This document shows, piece after piece, positions 26,664 through 34,727 of a DNA stretch of 64,000 bases. This DNA is from a bacterium. Its GTDB lineage: Bacteria > Pseudomonadota > Alphaproteobacteria > Rhodobacterales > Rhodobacteraceae. Position 1 is the stretch's first letter, and each line of letters begins with the position of its first letter. The DNA is taken from the NCBI GenBank assembly GCA_016124195.1, contig WGOE01000012.1:62001-126000 (forward strand), written 5' to 3'. The notes under the pieces are model-generated. The model was not told the origin of the DNA, did no database searches, and saw only the letters and a program-made list of their open reading frames with translations. The translations under genes were made by a program, and so were the position numbers.

Positions 26664-27670
26664 TGCAGATCTTCGGCAAGATCCATCCCCAGACCCTGCG
26701 CCTGATCGCCCTGTTCGTGGCACTCCTCGCCACGGTCCTGTTCTTTTCGACCCAGATCGACAGCTATCTCAGCCCGCGCATGTTCACCCGGATCACCACT
26801 TCGGCGGCGGTGATCCTGCCCATCGCGGTGGGGCAGGCGCTGGTGGTGATGACGCGCAACATCGACCTTTCGATCGGATCGACGGTGGGCGTCGTGGCCT
26901 ATCTGACGGGTGAATTCCTCGCGGCGCACGGCGATCTTTCGCCGCTTCTGGTGGCGCTTCTGGCCTTGGGGATCGGGGCCGCAATGGGGGCTGTCAACGG
27001 GGTGCTGGTGGCTTACGGCCGGGTGCCCTCGATCATCGTGACGCTGGGGACGCTGGCGCTGTATCGCAGCTTTCTGGTGCAATATTCCGACGCCAAGACC
27101 ATCACCACGGCCAGCCTGCCGCAATGGCTGGTCGATCTGCCGCAGGTCAATGCCTTTTCGGTCCTGGGGCTTGAGGTGCGGGTGACGGTGGTCCTGGGCC
27201 TGAGCGCCGCCGTGGTCATGGGGCTGGCACTGACGCGGCTGCGCGCGGCGCGCCGGATCTATGCCGTGGGGTCGAACCCGGATGCGGCGCTGATGGCCGG
27301 GATCAATGCCGCGCGGGTGGTCTTTGTGGCCTTCGTTCTGTCAGGTGCCCTGGCCGGGCTGTCGGGGCTGATCTTTCTGGCCAAGTTCGGCAACATCACC
27401 GTGGTGGCGGGACTTGGGTTCGAACTCAAGGCCGTCGCGGCGGTCGTCGTCGGCGGGGTCAGCATCCTTGGCGGGTCGGGCAGCATGATCGGCGTGGTGA
27501 TCGGCTGCGTGCTGGTGGATACGATCGACAACTCGCTGACCCGCTGGGATCTGGTGTCCGAGTTCTGGCGCGACGCGCTTTTGGGCATGTTGATCATGGC
27601 GGCGGTCACGGTGGACACCTTCGCCTCGCGGTCCCTGCGCCGGCTGGGCGCGCAGAAAGGAGCGCAATGA
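26660..27670 (+). CDS. rhaP: Rhamnose ABC transporter, permease subunit 1
   Basis: A 336-residue inner-membrane permease of the AraH/RbsC family with about ten hydrophobic helices. [20 protein letters not shown] is the conserved cytoplasmic loop and helix that contacts the ATPase, and [17 protein letters not shown] is the N-terminal family motif. It begins ATGATG, overlapping the rhaT stop, and itself overlaps rhaQ by 4 bases. It should form a heterodimer with RhaQ. Confidence 0.9.
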   Translation: MMQIFGKIHPQTLRLIALFVALLATVLFFSTQIDSYLSPRMFTRITTSAAVILPIAVGQALVVMTRNIDLSIGSTVGVVAYLTGEFLAAHGDLSPLLVALLALGIGAAMGAVNGVLVAYGRVPSIIVTLGTLALYRSFLVQYSDAKTITTASLPQWLVDLPQVNAFSVLGLEVRVTVVLGLSAAVVMGLALTRLRAARRIYAVGSNPDAALMAGINAARVVFVAFVLSGALAGLSGLIFLAKFGNITVVAGLGFELKAVAAVVVGGVSILGGSGSMIGVVIGCVLVDTIDNSLTRWDLVSEFWRDALLGMLIMAAVTVDTFASRSLRRLGAQKGAQ

Positions 27671-28623
27671 TGCAGCGGCTGAAAAGCTGGGAGGGCATCC
27701 TTCTGGCGCTGTTCCTCATGACCTTCGCCGGCAACGTGGTGCTGGCGCCAGAGTTCCTGACCGTGCAGAATCAGGTCAACCTGTTCCAGCTGTCGATCGA
27801 AAAGATCATCGTGGCGCTGGTGATGACACTGATCATCCTGAATGCCGAGATCGACCTGTCGGTCGCCTCGGTCATGGGGCTGTCGGCCTGCGCCTTTGGC
27901 TATATGGTCACGCAAGGCTGGCCGGCGGGTGGGGCGGTGGTGATCTGCCTTGGTGTCGGGCTTGTGGCAGGGCTGATCAACGCGGTGCTGATCGCAAGGG
28001 CGGGGATCCCCTCGCTTGTGGTGACGCTGGCCATGCTGATCGGGTTTCGCGGCTTTGCGCGGGTGCTGGTCAAGGATCAGAGCATGGGCAATTTCCCTGA
28101 CTGGTTCACCCATCTCGGCCAGGACCCGCTGGTCGGACCCTTGCCCCTGGCGCTGATCCTGTTCGTGGTTCTGCTGGTGGGGCTGGGCGTCCTGCTGCAT
28201 CGCACCGGCTTTGGCCGTCAGATCGTGGTGATCGGCACCAATGCCGAGGTGGCGCGGTTTTCCGGCCTGAACGTCGCGCGGGTCAAGACCACGCTTTTCG
28301 TGATGAGCGGCTTTGTCTCGGCCCTTGCGGGGTTGCTTTACGCCGCGCGCCTCGGTTCGGTGCGCGGCGATGCGGCTTCGGGGTTTGAGCTGGACATCAT
28401 CACGATGGTCCTGATGGGCGGGGTCAGCATCTTTGGCGGCAAGGGCACGATGCCGGGCGTCTTCCTGTCGATCCTGATCATCCTGAACCTGAGGAACGGC
28501 ATGGCGCTGACCAACATCACCGGCCACATCCAGACCGGGGTGATCGGCATCCTGCTGATCGCCTCGGTGTTGATCCCGAACCTTGCCAGCGACCTGCGCG
28601 CCCGCCGCGCGAAAGCGGTTTGA
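27667..28623 (+). CDS. rhaQ: Rhamnose ABC transporter, permease subunit 2
   Basis: A 318-residue permease of the same family as Rha[21 protein letters not shown] is the N-terminal family motif and [20 protein letters not shown] the ATPase-contact loop. The start ATGATG overlaps the rhaP stop, so expression is coupled. The gene is followed after 50 bases by the mutarotase. Confidence 0.9.
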   Translation: MMQRLKSWEGILLALFLMTFAGNVVLAPEFLTVQNQVNLFQLSIEKIIVALVMTLIILNAEIDLSVASVMGLSACAFGYMVTQGWPAGGAVVICLGVGLVAGLINAVLIARAGIPSLVVTLAMLIGFRGFARVLVKDQSMGNFPDWFTHLGQDPLVGPLPLALILFVVLLVGLGVLLHRTGFGRQIVVIGTNAEVARFSGLNVARVKTTLFVMSGFVSALAGLLYAARLGSVRGDAASGFELDIITMVLMGGVSIFGGKGTMPGVFLSILIILNLRNGMALTNITGHIQTGVIGILLIASVLIPNLASDLRARRAKAV

Positions 28624-28673
28624 CGGGGCAGGGTTCCGGCCGGATAGTCGGACATCGAAAGCAGGAGGACAAG

Positions 28674-28985
28674 ATGCGCCATGCCTTCAAGATGTATCTG
28701 AAACCGGGTCAGGAGGCGGAATATATCCGCCGTCACGATGCGATCTGGCCCGAGCTTTGCGCGCTTCTGAAAGAGGTCGGGGTGGCCAATTACTCGATCC
28801 ACCTCGACCGCGAGACGGGCACCCTGTTCGGTTATCTGGAACGCGCGCCAGGCCATACCATGGCCGATCTTCCGCAGCATCCGGTGATGCGCAAATGGTG
28901 GGCCCATATGGGCGATATCATGCGCACCAATCCGGACGGCTCGCCCGTTGCGGTGGATCTGGTCGAGACCTTTCATCTGGCCTGA
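28674..28985 (+). CDS. rhaM: L-rhamnose mutarotase
   Basis: A 103-residue dimeric alpha/beta-barrel enzyme (called RhaU in rhizobia) that interconverts alpha and beta anomers of L-rhamnose, providing the form used by the isomerase. The expected residues are visible: Y17 and H21 in [14 protein letters not shown], and W75/W76 in [16 protein letters not shown] precedes the ATG at 28674. A longer frame from 28620 lacks a ribosome site. The last 13 bases overlap the convergent rhaK 3' end. Confidence 0.93.
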   Translation: MRHAFKMYLKPGQEAEYIRRHDAIWPELCALLKEVGVANYSIHLDRETGTLFGYLERAPGHTMADLPQHPVMRKWWAHMGDIMRTNPDGSPVAVDLVETFHLA

Positions 28986-30361
28986 TCGCCGTCCTGTTGA
29001 CGCGTGGCCCAGAGGACGGCCACGCGATCCTGCCAAATGCGGGCATAGGCGTCCAGGCGCGGGTCGGTCGAGGGGGTGACCGCCACGGCCTCTCCCCGGG
29101 GCAGGCCCACCGGCCCGGCGAGCATCGCGGCCCCGAGGCCGGTGCCCGCGCTTTGCCCCGCCGCAAGCACCGGCCGCCCGGTGGCCGTGGCCAGCATCTC
29201 GGCAAAATCCGGGTTGCCGGCGAAGGGCCCCTCGACATGGATCGGCCCTTCGGCCCCGATCAGCGCCAGGCAGGTCGCCCCCATCAGCGCGGTGTAATAG
29301 CTGGCCGCAAGGCAGCGCTGGCCGGGCGTGGCGGGCTCGGAGGTCCAGCCAAACCGCAGGCCGGGAAAGGGGCCGGTGTCGGGATGCAGCGAGGGCAGCG
29401 CCATGATGCCGGCCAGCACCGCCTGACGGTCCGAGGGTGAGGCGGTCTCGATGCGGCCCTGGGTCAGGTCGTCGAACTCACGTCCGCCCATGTAGCGTGC
29501 GGTGGGCGTCGGCGTGCCCCTGGCGTTGACATTGACCAGCACATCACGGGCTGGATCCAGCGGCAGGGCCGCGGCCCCCGGTGCCATGCTGATCATCCAG
29601 GTCCCGGTCGAGATCACCGAAAACGCCCCCTCCCGCGCCAGATAGGGCAGGAGCGAGGCGTTGGAATCATGGATGCCCGACAGAACCGGCGTGTCCGGCC
29701 TCAGGCCCAGTTCGGCCGCCAGAGCGGGCCGCAGCGCCAGTTGGGTCGCGGCAGGCCGGATCAGCGGAAAGCGGTCGCGCCAGCCCATGGCGCTGACAAG
29801 GGTCGAGAACTCCGCCCGCCACGGGTTCCACAGGTCGGTGTGACAGCCGAGCGAGGTCGGCTCGGCCAAGGCGACCCCGGTCAGACGAAAGGCCCAGTAC
29901 TGCGGATAGGTCAGGATATGCGCGGCGCGGGCAAAGGCCTCCGGAAAGGTCTGGGCCTGCCAGTAAAGCTGTGCGCCAAGGTTCAGCCCGCCCGGCAGGC
30001 GGGGCGAGCCTGTCTCGGCAAAGGGCGGGCGCAGTCTGTCATAGGCGGGCAGGCTGCCGGGCCCGGCGTATTCGTAGTCGAGGATCGGCAGGACCAGCGC
30101 GCCCGCATCGTCCACCAGCGCGGCACAAGCGCCATGGGTGGTGATCGAGATGGCATCGACGGCATGTTCGGCCGCAAGCCGGGTCAGGCCTTGGGTCACA
30201 AAGCTCCAAAGCGCCTCGGCATCGAACTGCGGATAGGGGGGGGCGGCAAGCACCCGGTTCGGCATCTTGAAGACGCGCAATTCGCGGCCCGTGCCCAAGT
30301 CGATCAGCAGGACTTTCGCATTGGTCTTGCCGATGTCGATGACAGCAACATTCTGCAGCAT
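28973..30361 (-). CDS. rhaK: FGGY-family carbohydrate kinase, probable rhamnulokinase
   Basis: A 462-residue sugar kinase. The N-terminal phosphate-1 loop is [18 protein letters not shown], and the second domain carries [10 protein letters not shown] and [14 protein letters not shown] near the ATP site. [12 protein letters not shown] holds the catalytic Asp region. FGGY kinases phosphorylate keto-sugars; here rhamnulose is the likely substrate, and the R. leguminosarum RhaK is also required for rhamnose import. In that species rhaK follows rhaU in the same operon, whereas here it is on the opposite strand and convergent with the mutarotase gene by a 13-base overlap, so it needs its own promoter. 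The ATG at 30361 is chosen because the kinase fold starts there. Confidence 0.82.
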   Translation of the reverse strand: MLQNVAVIDIGKTNAKVLLIDLGTGRELRVFKMPNRVLAAPPYPQFDAEALWSFVTQGLTRLAAEHAVDAISITTHGACAALVDDAGALVLPILDYEYAGPGSLPAYDRLRPPFAETGSPRLPGGLNLGAQLYWQAQTFPEAFARAAHILTYPQYWAFRLTGVALAEPTSLGCHTDLWNPWRAEFSTLVSAMGWRDRFPLIRPAATQLALRPALAAELGLRPDTPVLSGIHDSNASLLPYLAREGAFSVISTGTWMISMAPGAAALPLDPARDVLVNVNARGTPTPTARYMGGREFDDLTQGRIETASPSDRQAVLAGIMALPSLHPDTGPFPGLRFGWTSEPATPGQRCLAASYYTALMGATCLALIGAEGPIHVEGPFAGNPDFAEMLATATGRPVLAAGQSAGTGLGAAMLAGPVGLPRGEAVAVTPSTDPRLDAYARIWQDRVAVLWATRQQDGDQAR

Positions 30362-30513
30362 TGGGCCCCTCCCGGCATGTGCGCAACCATAGCGCCGGGC
30401 GGGCAAAGGCCCAAGGAAAACAAAGCACAAAGGCGGATTTTGTCGACGTTCATCGCGGCCGTCGCGGCAGGGCCGCAGCGGGGAACGCGCCTGCGGCATC
30501 ATCTCCGCAAATC

Positions 30514-30543
30514 AAAAGGGCCGGCCCTGCGGCCGACCCTTTT
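30514..30543 (-). terminator. Terminator of tRNA-Gly copy 1
   Basis: On the minus strand AAAAGGGTCGGCC and GGCCGGCCCTTTT form a long stem with a short loop, beginning right after the CCA end of the tRNA and ending in a T tract. Confidence 0.8.
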
Positions 30544-30547
30544 CGAT

Positions 30548-30622
30548 TGGAGCGGGCGAAGGGATTCGAACCCTCGACCCTAACCTTGGCAAGGTTATGC
30601 TCTACCCCTGAGCTACGCCCGC
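30548..30622 (-). tRNA. tRNA-Gly (GCC), copy 1
   Basis: The minus strand starts GCGGGCGTAGCTCAG and carries the anticodon loop around TTGCCAA, the T-arm GGTTCGAATCC and a paired acceptor CGCCCGC with discriminator T. CCA is encoded. Length 75 with CCA. The GCC anticodon reads GGC and GGU. Confidence 0.97.
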
Positions 30623-30636
30623 ACTCCGTGGCGGTG

Positions 30637-30664
30637 TACTAACGCGTGTCGCGGATGGGGGCAA
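30637..30664 (-). promoter_or_regulatory. Putative promoter of tRNA-Gly copy 1
   Basis: On the minus strand TTGCCC (30659-30664), 16 bases, TTAGTA (30637-30642), 14 bases upstream of the tRNA 5' end. Confidence 0.4.
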
Positions 30665-30786
30665 GCGGGTTTGTGCAGGGATTTGTGGCGGCGCGGTCCA
30701 AAACTTGTCGAGGGTCCGGCGGCCGGGTCCGAGCCGTCGCAGGCGAGCGTTGGCGGGGAAGCAGAAAGGACCGAGCCGCGCCAAAA

Positions 30787-30824
30787 CCAAAGCGCGCCAC
30801 ACCTGATCCGGTGGGCGCGCTTTT
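30787..30824 (-). terminator. Terminator of tRNA-Gly copy 2
   Basis: On the minus strand AGCGCGCCCACC and GGTGTGGCGCGCT form a stem with one bulge and a GGATCA loop, followed by TTGGTTTTGG. It ends about ten bases after the tRNA 3' end. Confidence 0.75.
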
Positions 30825-30833
30825 GCTTTCGAC

Positions 30834-30908
30834 TGGAGCGGGCGAAGGGATTCGAACCCTCGACCCTAACCTTGGCAAGGTTATGCTCTACCCCTGAGCT
30901 ACGCCCGC
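30834..30908 (-). tRNA. tRNA-Gly (GCC), copy 2
   Basis: The 75-base sequence is identical to copy 1 over the tRNA including the encoded CCA, and the flanks share a few bases (GGAGTGC before, AATCG/AGTCG after). It lies 286 bases from copy 1 on the same strand, each with a separate terminator. Confidence 0.97.
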
Positions 30909-30926
30909 ACTCCGTCGATGGGCGGT

Positions 30927-30955
30927 GATTTAGTCAAGCGCAGGCTTGGCTGCAA
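30927..30955 (-). promoter_or_regulatory. Putative promoter of tRNA-Gly copy 2
   Basis: On the minus strand TTGCAG (30950-30955), 17 bases, TAAATC (30927-30932), 18 bases upstream of the tRNA. Confidence 0.45.
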
Positions 30956-31015
30956 GAGGGAAAGTGACGACCCATCCCGATTTGTCGCAGGCAAGGGCTG
31001 TGGCGCCTGACAGGG

Positions 31016-31085
31016 GTAGGATGGGCAATCTGCCCATGCCGTGCGGCCCGCGCCGCGGCAGGGATGGGCAGATTGCCCATCCTAC
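31016..31085. repeat. Inverted REP pair (REPIN-like) with GTAG heads
   Basis: Two 22-base arms (31016-31037 and 31064-31085) are perfect inverted copies with a 26-base spacer. Each arm begins, from the outside, with GTAG followed by GATGGGCA-nnn-TGCCCAT, so each can fold alone as a small hairpin, and the two together as a long one. GTAG-headed palindromes are the signature of REP sequences mobilised by REP-associated tyrosine transposases; none is encoded here. It lies 22 bases from the pyc stop and could end its transcript. Confidence 0.75.
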
Positions 31086-31107
31086 CAACGGCTTGCGTCG
31101 CACACGG

Positions 31108-34100
31108 TCATTCGAATTCGATCAGCAGATCCTTGGCCTCGATCTGGCTGCCGGGTTGGACATGCAGCGCCTTGACCACGCCGGGGCGTTCGGCGTGGAT
31201 CCCGGTCTCCATCTTCATCGCCTCGATCGTCAGCATCAGATCGCCCGCGTTGACCTTCTGGCCCAGCGACACGCCGACCGAGGCGATCGAGCCCGGCATC
31301 GGCGCCCCCACATGCAAGGGATTGCCCTCGGCCGCCTTGGGCCGTGCCGCCGTCTTGCTCTTGATGGCGCGGTTGGGCACGCGGATCACGCGCGGCTGGC
31401 CGTTCAGTTCGAAGAACACCCGCACATCGCCGTCCTCATGCGTCTCGCCCACTGCCTGCAGGCGGATTTCCAGCGTCTTGCCGGGGTCAATCTCGGCCGA
31501 GATCTCTTCGCCGGGGTCCATGCCGTAGAAGAAGGTTTTTGTCGGCAGCACCCGCACCGGCCCATAGGTCTGGTGGCGGGACAGGTAGTCGAGAAAGACC
31601 TTGGGATACATCAGATAGCCGTTCAGATCCTCGTCATCGATCCTGACGTCGTCGAGCTCGGCCTGAAGTTTCGCGCGGGTCGCTTCGATGTCCACCGCGG
31701 GCAGGCTCTTGCCCGGGCGGTCGGTCAGCGGCGCCTCGCCCTTCAGCACCTTTTTCAGGATGCCCTCGGGCCAGCCGCCATGCGGTTGGCCCAGATTGCC
31801 CTTGAGCATGTCGATCACGCTGTCGGGGAAGGACACCTCGACCGCAGGATCCTCGACCTGGGCGCGGGTCAGGCCCTGCGCCACCATCATCAGCGCCATG
31901 TCGCCCACCACCTTGGAGGATGGCGTTACCTTGACGATATCGCCGAACATCTGGTTGGCGTCGGCATAGGCCTGCGCCACCTCATGCCAGCGTTCTTCGA
32001 GCCCGAGGCTGCGGGCCTGCGCCTTGAGGTTGGTGAACTGGCCGCCGGGCATCTCATGCAGATAGACTTCCGAAGCGGGGGCGGGCAATCCGCTTTCGAA
32101 GGCCGCATACTGGCCGCGCACCGCCTCCCAATAGTTGGAAATCTCGCGGATCGCGGCGATGTCGAGCCCGGTGTCGCGGTCGGTGTGGCGCAGGGCCTCG
32201 ACGATGGAGCCAAGGCAGGGCTGCGAGGTGCCGCCCGAGAAAGCATCCATCGCCGCATCGATCGCATCGACCCCGGCATCGCAGGCGGCCAGGATGGTGG
32301 CCGCCGCCGCACCCGAAGTGTCATGCGTGTGCAGATGGACGGGCAGGCCGACCTCTTGTTTCAGCGTCTTGACCAGAAGCCGGGCGGCCGCGGGCTTCAA
32401 AAGCCCCGCCATGTCCTTGAGCCCCAGAATATGCGCGCCGGCGGCCTTCAGGTCCTTGGCGGTATCGACATAGTACTTCAGGTTGTACTTGGCCCGGTTC
32501 GGGTCCAGCATGTCGCCCGTGTAGCAGACCGCCCCTTCGCAGACCTTGCCGGCCTCGATCACGGCATCCATCGCCACGCGCATGTTCTGGACCCAGTTCA
32601 GGCTGTCGAACACGCGGAACACATCGACACCCGACAGCGCCGCCTGCTTGACGAAGCTTTGCACCACATTGTCGGGATAATTGGTATAGCCCACCCCGTT
32701 CGAGGCCCGCAGCAGCATCTGCGTCATCAGGTTGGGCATCACCGCGCGCAGATCGCGCAGGCGCTGCCAGGGGCATTCCTGCAGGAAGCGGTAGGCCACG
32801 TCAAAGGTCGCCCCGCCCCAGCATTCGACCGAGAACAACTGCGGCAGGTTGGCGGCATAGGCCGGCGCCACCCGGATCATGTCGATCGAGCGCATCCGGG
32901 TGGCCAGCAGGCTCTGATGCCCGTCGCGCATCGTGGTGTCGGTGATGAGGACCTTCTTCTGTTTCAGCATCCAGTCGGCAATCGCCTGCGGGCCCTTTTG
33001 TTCCAGAAGGTTGCGCGTGCCCATCAGGGCCTCGGCGCCGACTTTCGGCTTGGGCGGGCGAGGCTTGCGCGCCTCGGCATGCGGACGCGGGCGGCCGGCG
33101 GTCTCGGGATGCCCGTTGACGGTGATGTCGGCGATATAGGTCAGGATCTTGGTCGCGCGGTCCTGCCGCTTCTTGAAGGTGAACAGTTCGGGCGTCGTGT
33201 CGATGAACTTGGTCGTGTAGGAGTAATCAAGGAAGGTCGGGTGTTTCAGCAGGTTGATGACGAATTCGATGTTGGTCGAAACCCCGCGGATGCGGAACTC
33301 GCGCAGGGCCCGGTCCATGCGCACGATCGAGGCCTCGGGCGTCTGCGCCCAGGCGGTGACCTTGACGAGCAGCGAATCGTAATAGCGCGTGATGACCGAA
33401 CCGGCATAGGCGGTCCCGCCGTCAAGGCGGATGCCGTTGCCGGTGGCGGTGCGGTAGGCGGTCAGGCGGCCATAATCGGGGATGAAATTGTTCTGCGGAT
33501 CTTCGGTCGTGATGCGGCATTGCAGGGCATAGCCGTTCAGCCGCACCTCGGCCTGGCTTGCGACACCGGTCGCTTCGGCGAGGGTCTTGCCCTCGGCGAT
33601 CAGGATCTGGGCCTGCACGATGTCGATGCCGGTGACTTGTTCGGTCACGGGATGTTCGACCTGCACGCGCGGGTTCACCTCGATGAAGTAGAACTTCTGG
33701 CTGTCCATATCCATCAGGAATTCGACCGTGCCCGCGCATTCATAGCCCACGTGGGCGCAGATGCGGCGGCCCAGATCGCAGACCTCGGCGCGCTGCGCTT
33801 CGGTCAGGTAGGGGGCGGGGGCGCGTTCGACCACTTTCTGGTTGCGGCGCTGCACGGTGCAGTCGCGTTCGTAAAGGTGATAGATCTGGCCGTGCTTGTC
33901 GCCCAGGATCTGCACCTCGACATGGCGGGCGCGGATGATCATCTTTTCCAGATATCCCTCGCCATTGCCAAAGGCGGCCTCGGCCTCGCGCCGGCCTTCC
34001 AGCACCTTGGCCTCAAGCTCTTCCGGCCCGTTGATCGGGCGCATGCCGCGCCCGCCGCCGCCCCACGAGGCCTTGAGCATCAAAGGATAGCCCACTGCCG

Positions 34101-34554
34101 CGGCCTCTGCCTTGATGGCGGCAAAGTCGTTGCCAAGGACTTCGGTCGCGGGGATGACCGGCACGCCAGCCTCCATCGCCACGCGGCGCGCGCTGGCCTT
34201 GTCGCCAAGGGCGCGCATCGTCTCGGCCTTGGGACCGATGAAGGTGATGCCGTTCTGGTCGCAGGCATCGACCAGATCGGGGTTTTCCGACAGAAGGCCA
34301 TAGCCCGGATGGATCGCATCGGCGCCCGAATCCTTTGCGACCCGGATGATTTCGGGGATCGAGAGATAGGCGCCGACCGGCGACAGGCCCTCGCCGATCA
34401 GATAGGCCTCGTCCGCCTTGAACCGGTGCAGCGAGAGCTTGTCCTCCTCGGCATAGACGGCGACCGTCTTCTTGCCCAGTTCGTTGGCGGCCCGCATGAC
34501 GCGGATGGCGATCTCACCGCGGTTGGCGATCAGGATTTTCTTGAACTCGGTCAT
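31108..34554 (-). CDS. pyc: Pyruvate carboxylase
   Basis: A 1148-residue single-chain biotin enzyme that makes oxaloacetate from pyruvate, bicarbonate and ATP. The order is biotin carboxylase (KILIANRGEIAIRVMRA; KASWGGGGRGM; FIEVNPRVQVEHPVTE), residues 1 to about 450; carboxyltransferase (TDTTMRDGHQSLLATRMR, HLHTHDTSG), about 530-800; tetramerisation domain; and biotinyl domain with the acceptor lysine in EAMKMET, K1114. GAGGGG precedes the ATG at 34554; the frame runs on to 34683 without a better start. It replenishes the TCA cycle during growth on lactate, pyruvate or sugars. The upstream 100 bases hold several TTGCG/CGCAA inverted motifs. Confidence 0.96.
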   Translation of the reverse strand: MTEFKKILIANRGEIAIRVMRAANELGKKTVAVYAEEDKLSLHRFKADEAYLIGEGLSPVGAYLSIPEIIRVAKDSGADAIHPGYGLLSENPDLVDACDQNGITFIGPKAETMRALGDKASARRVAMEAGVPVIPATEVLGNDFAAIKAEAAAVGYPLMLKASWGGGGRGMRPINGPEELEAKVLEGRREAEAAFGNGEGYLEKMIIRARHVEVQILGDKHGQIYHLYERDCTVQRRNQKVVERAPAPYLTEAQRAEVCDLGRRICAHVGYECAGTVEFLMDMDSQKFYFIEVNPRVQVEHPVTEQVTGIDIVQAQILIAEGKTLAEATGVASQAEVRLNGYALQCRITTEDPQNNFIPDYGRLTAYRTATGNGIRLDGGTAYAGSVITRYYDSLLVKVTAWAQTPEASIVRMDRALREFRIRGVSTNIEFVINLLKHPTFLDYSYTTKFIDTTPELFTFKKRQDRATKILTYIADITVNGHPETAGRPRPHAEARKPRPPKPKVGAEALMGTRNLLEQKGPQAIADWMLKQKKVLITDTTMRDGHQSLLATRMRSIDMIRVAPAYAANLPQLFSVECWGGATFDVAYRFLQECPWQRLRDLRAVMPNLMTQMLLRASNGVGYTNYPDNVVQSFVKQAALSGVDVFRVFDSLNWVQNMRVAMDAVIEAGKVCEGAVCYTGDMLDPNRAKYNLKYYVDTAKDLKAAGAHILGLKDMAGLLKPAAARLLVKTLKQEVGLPVHLHTHDTSGAAAATILAACDAGVDAIDAAMDAFSGGTSQPCLGSIVEALRHTDRDTGLDIAAIREISNYWEAVRGQYAAFESGLPAPASEVYLHEMPGGQFTNLKAQARSLGLEERWHEVAQAYADANQMFGDIVKVTPSSKVVGDMALMMVAQGLTRAQVEDPAVEVSFPDSVIDMLKGNLGQPHGGWPEGILKKVLKGEAPLTDRPGKSLPAVDIEATRAKLQAELDDVRIDDEDLNGYLMYPKVFLDYLSRHQTYGPVRVLPTKTFFYGMDPGEEISAEIDPGKTLEIRLQAVGETHEDGDVRVFFELNGQPRVIRVPNRAIKSKTAARPKAAEGNPLHVGAPMPGSIASVGVSLGQKVNAGDLMLTIEAMKMETGIHAERPGVVKALHVQPGSQIEAKDLLIEFE

Positions 34555-34610
34555 CGGCGCCCCTCGGTGAAGCCTTTGGTGCCCGCGCTGAACTGTCGCA
34601 GGTCTGGCTT

Positions 34611-34667
34611 GCATCCTATGGATGCTGCATTGCGGCGCAAGAGGGACTTGCGACGTTTCGCGCAAGA
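34611..34667. promoter_or_regulatory. Palindromes upstream of pyc
   Basis: GCATCC-tat-GGATGC (34611-34625), TTGCG-g-CGCAA (34630-34640) and CTTGCG-n8-CGCAAG (34648-34667) lie in a row 57-113 bases before the pyc start. They look like regulator sites, but I cannot name the regulator. Confidence 0.35.
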
Positions 34668-34727
34668 TTTCCGCAATTCGCAAACCCCTGCCCGGAATTC
34701 GGGCAGGGCGTCAAAGGGGCCGGAGGG

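Noticed and set aside
30548-30908. tRNA-Gly pair as the attachment site of an integrated element
   Set aside because: No integrase, no flanking partial tRNA copy from an element, and the surrounding genes are ordinary chromosomal ones.
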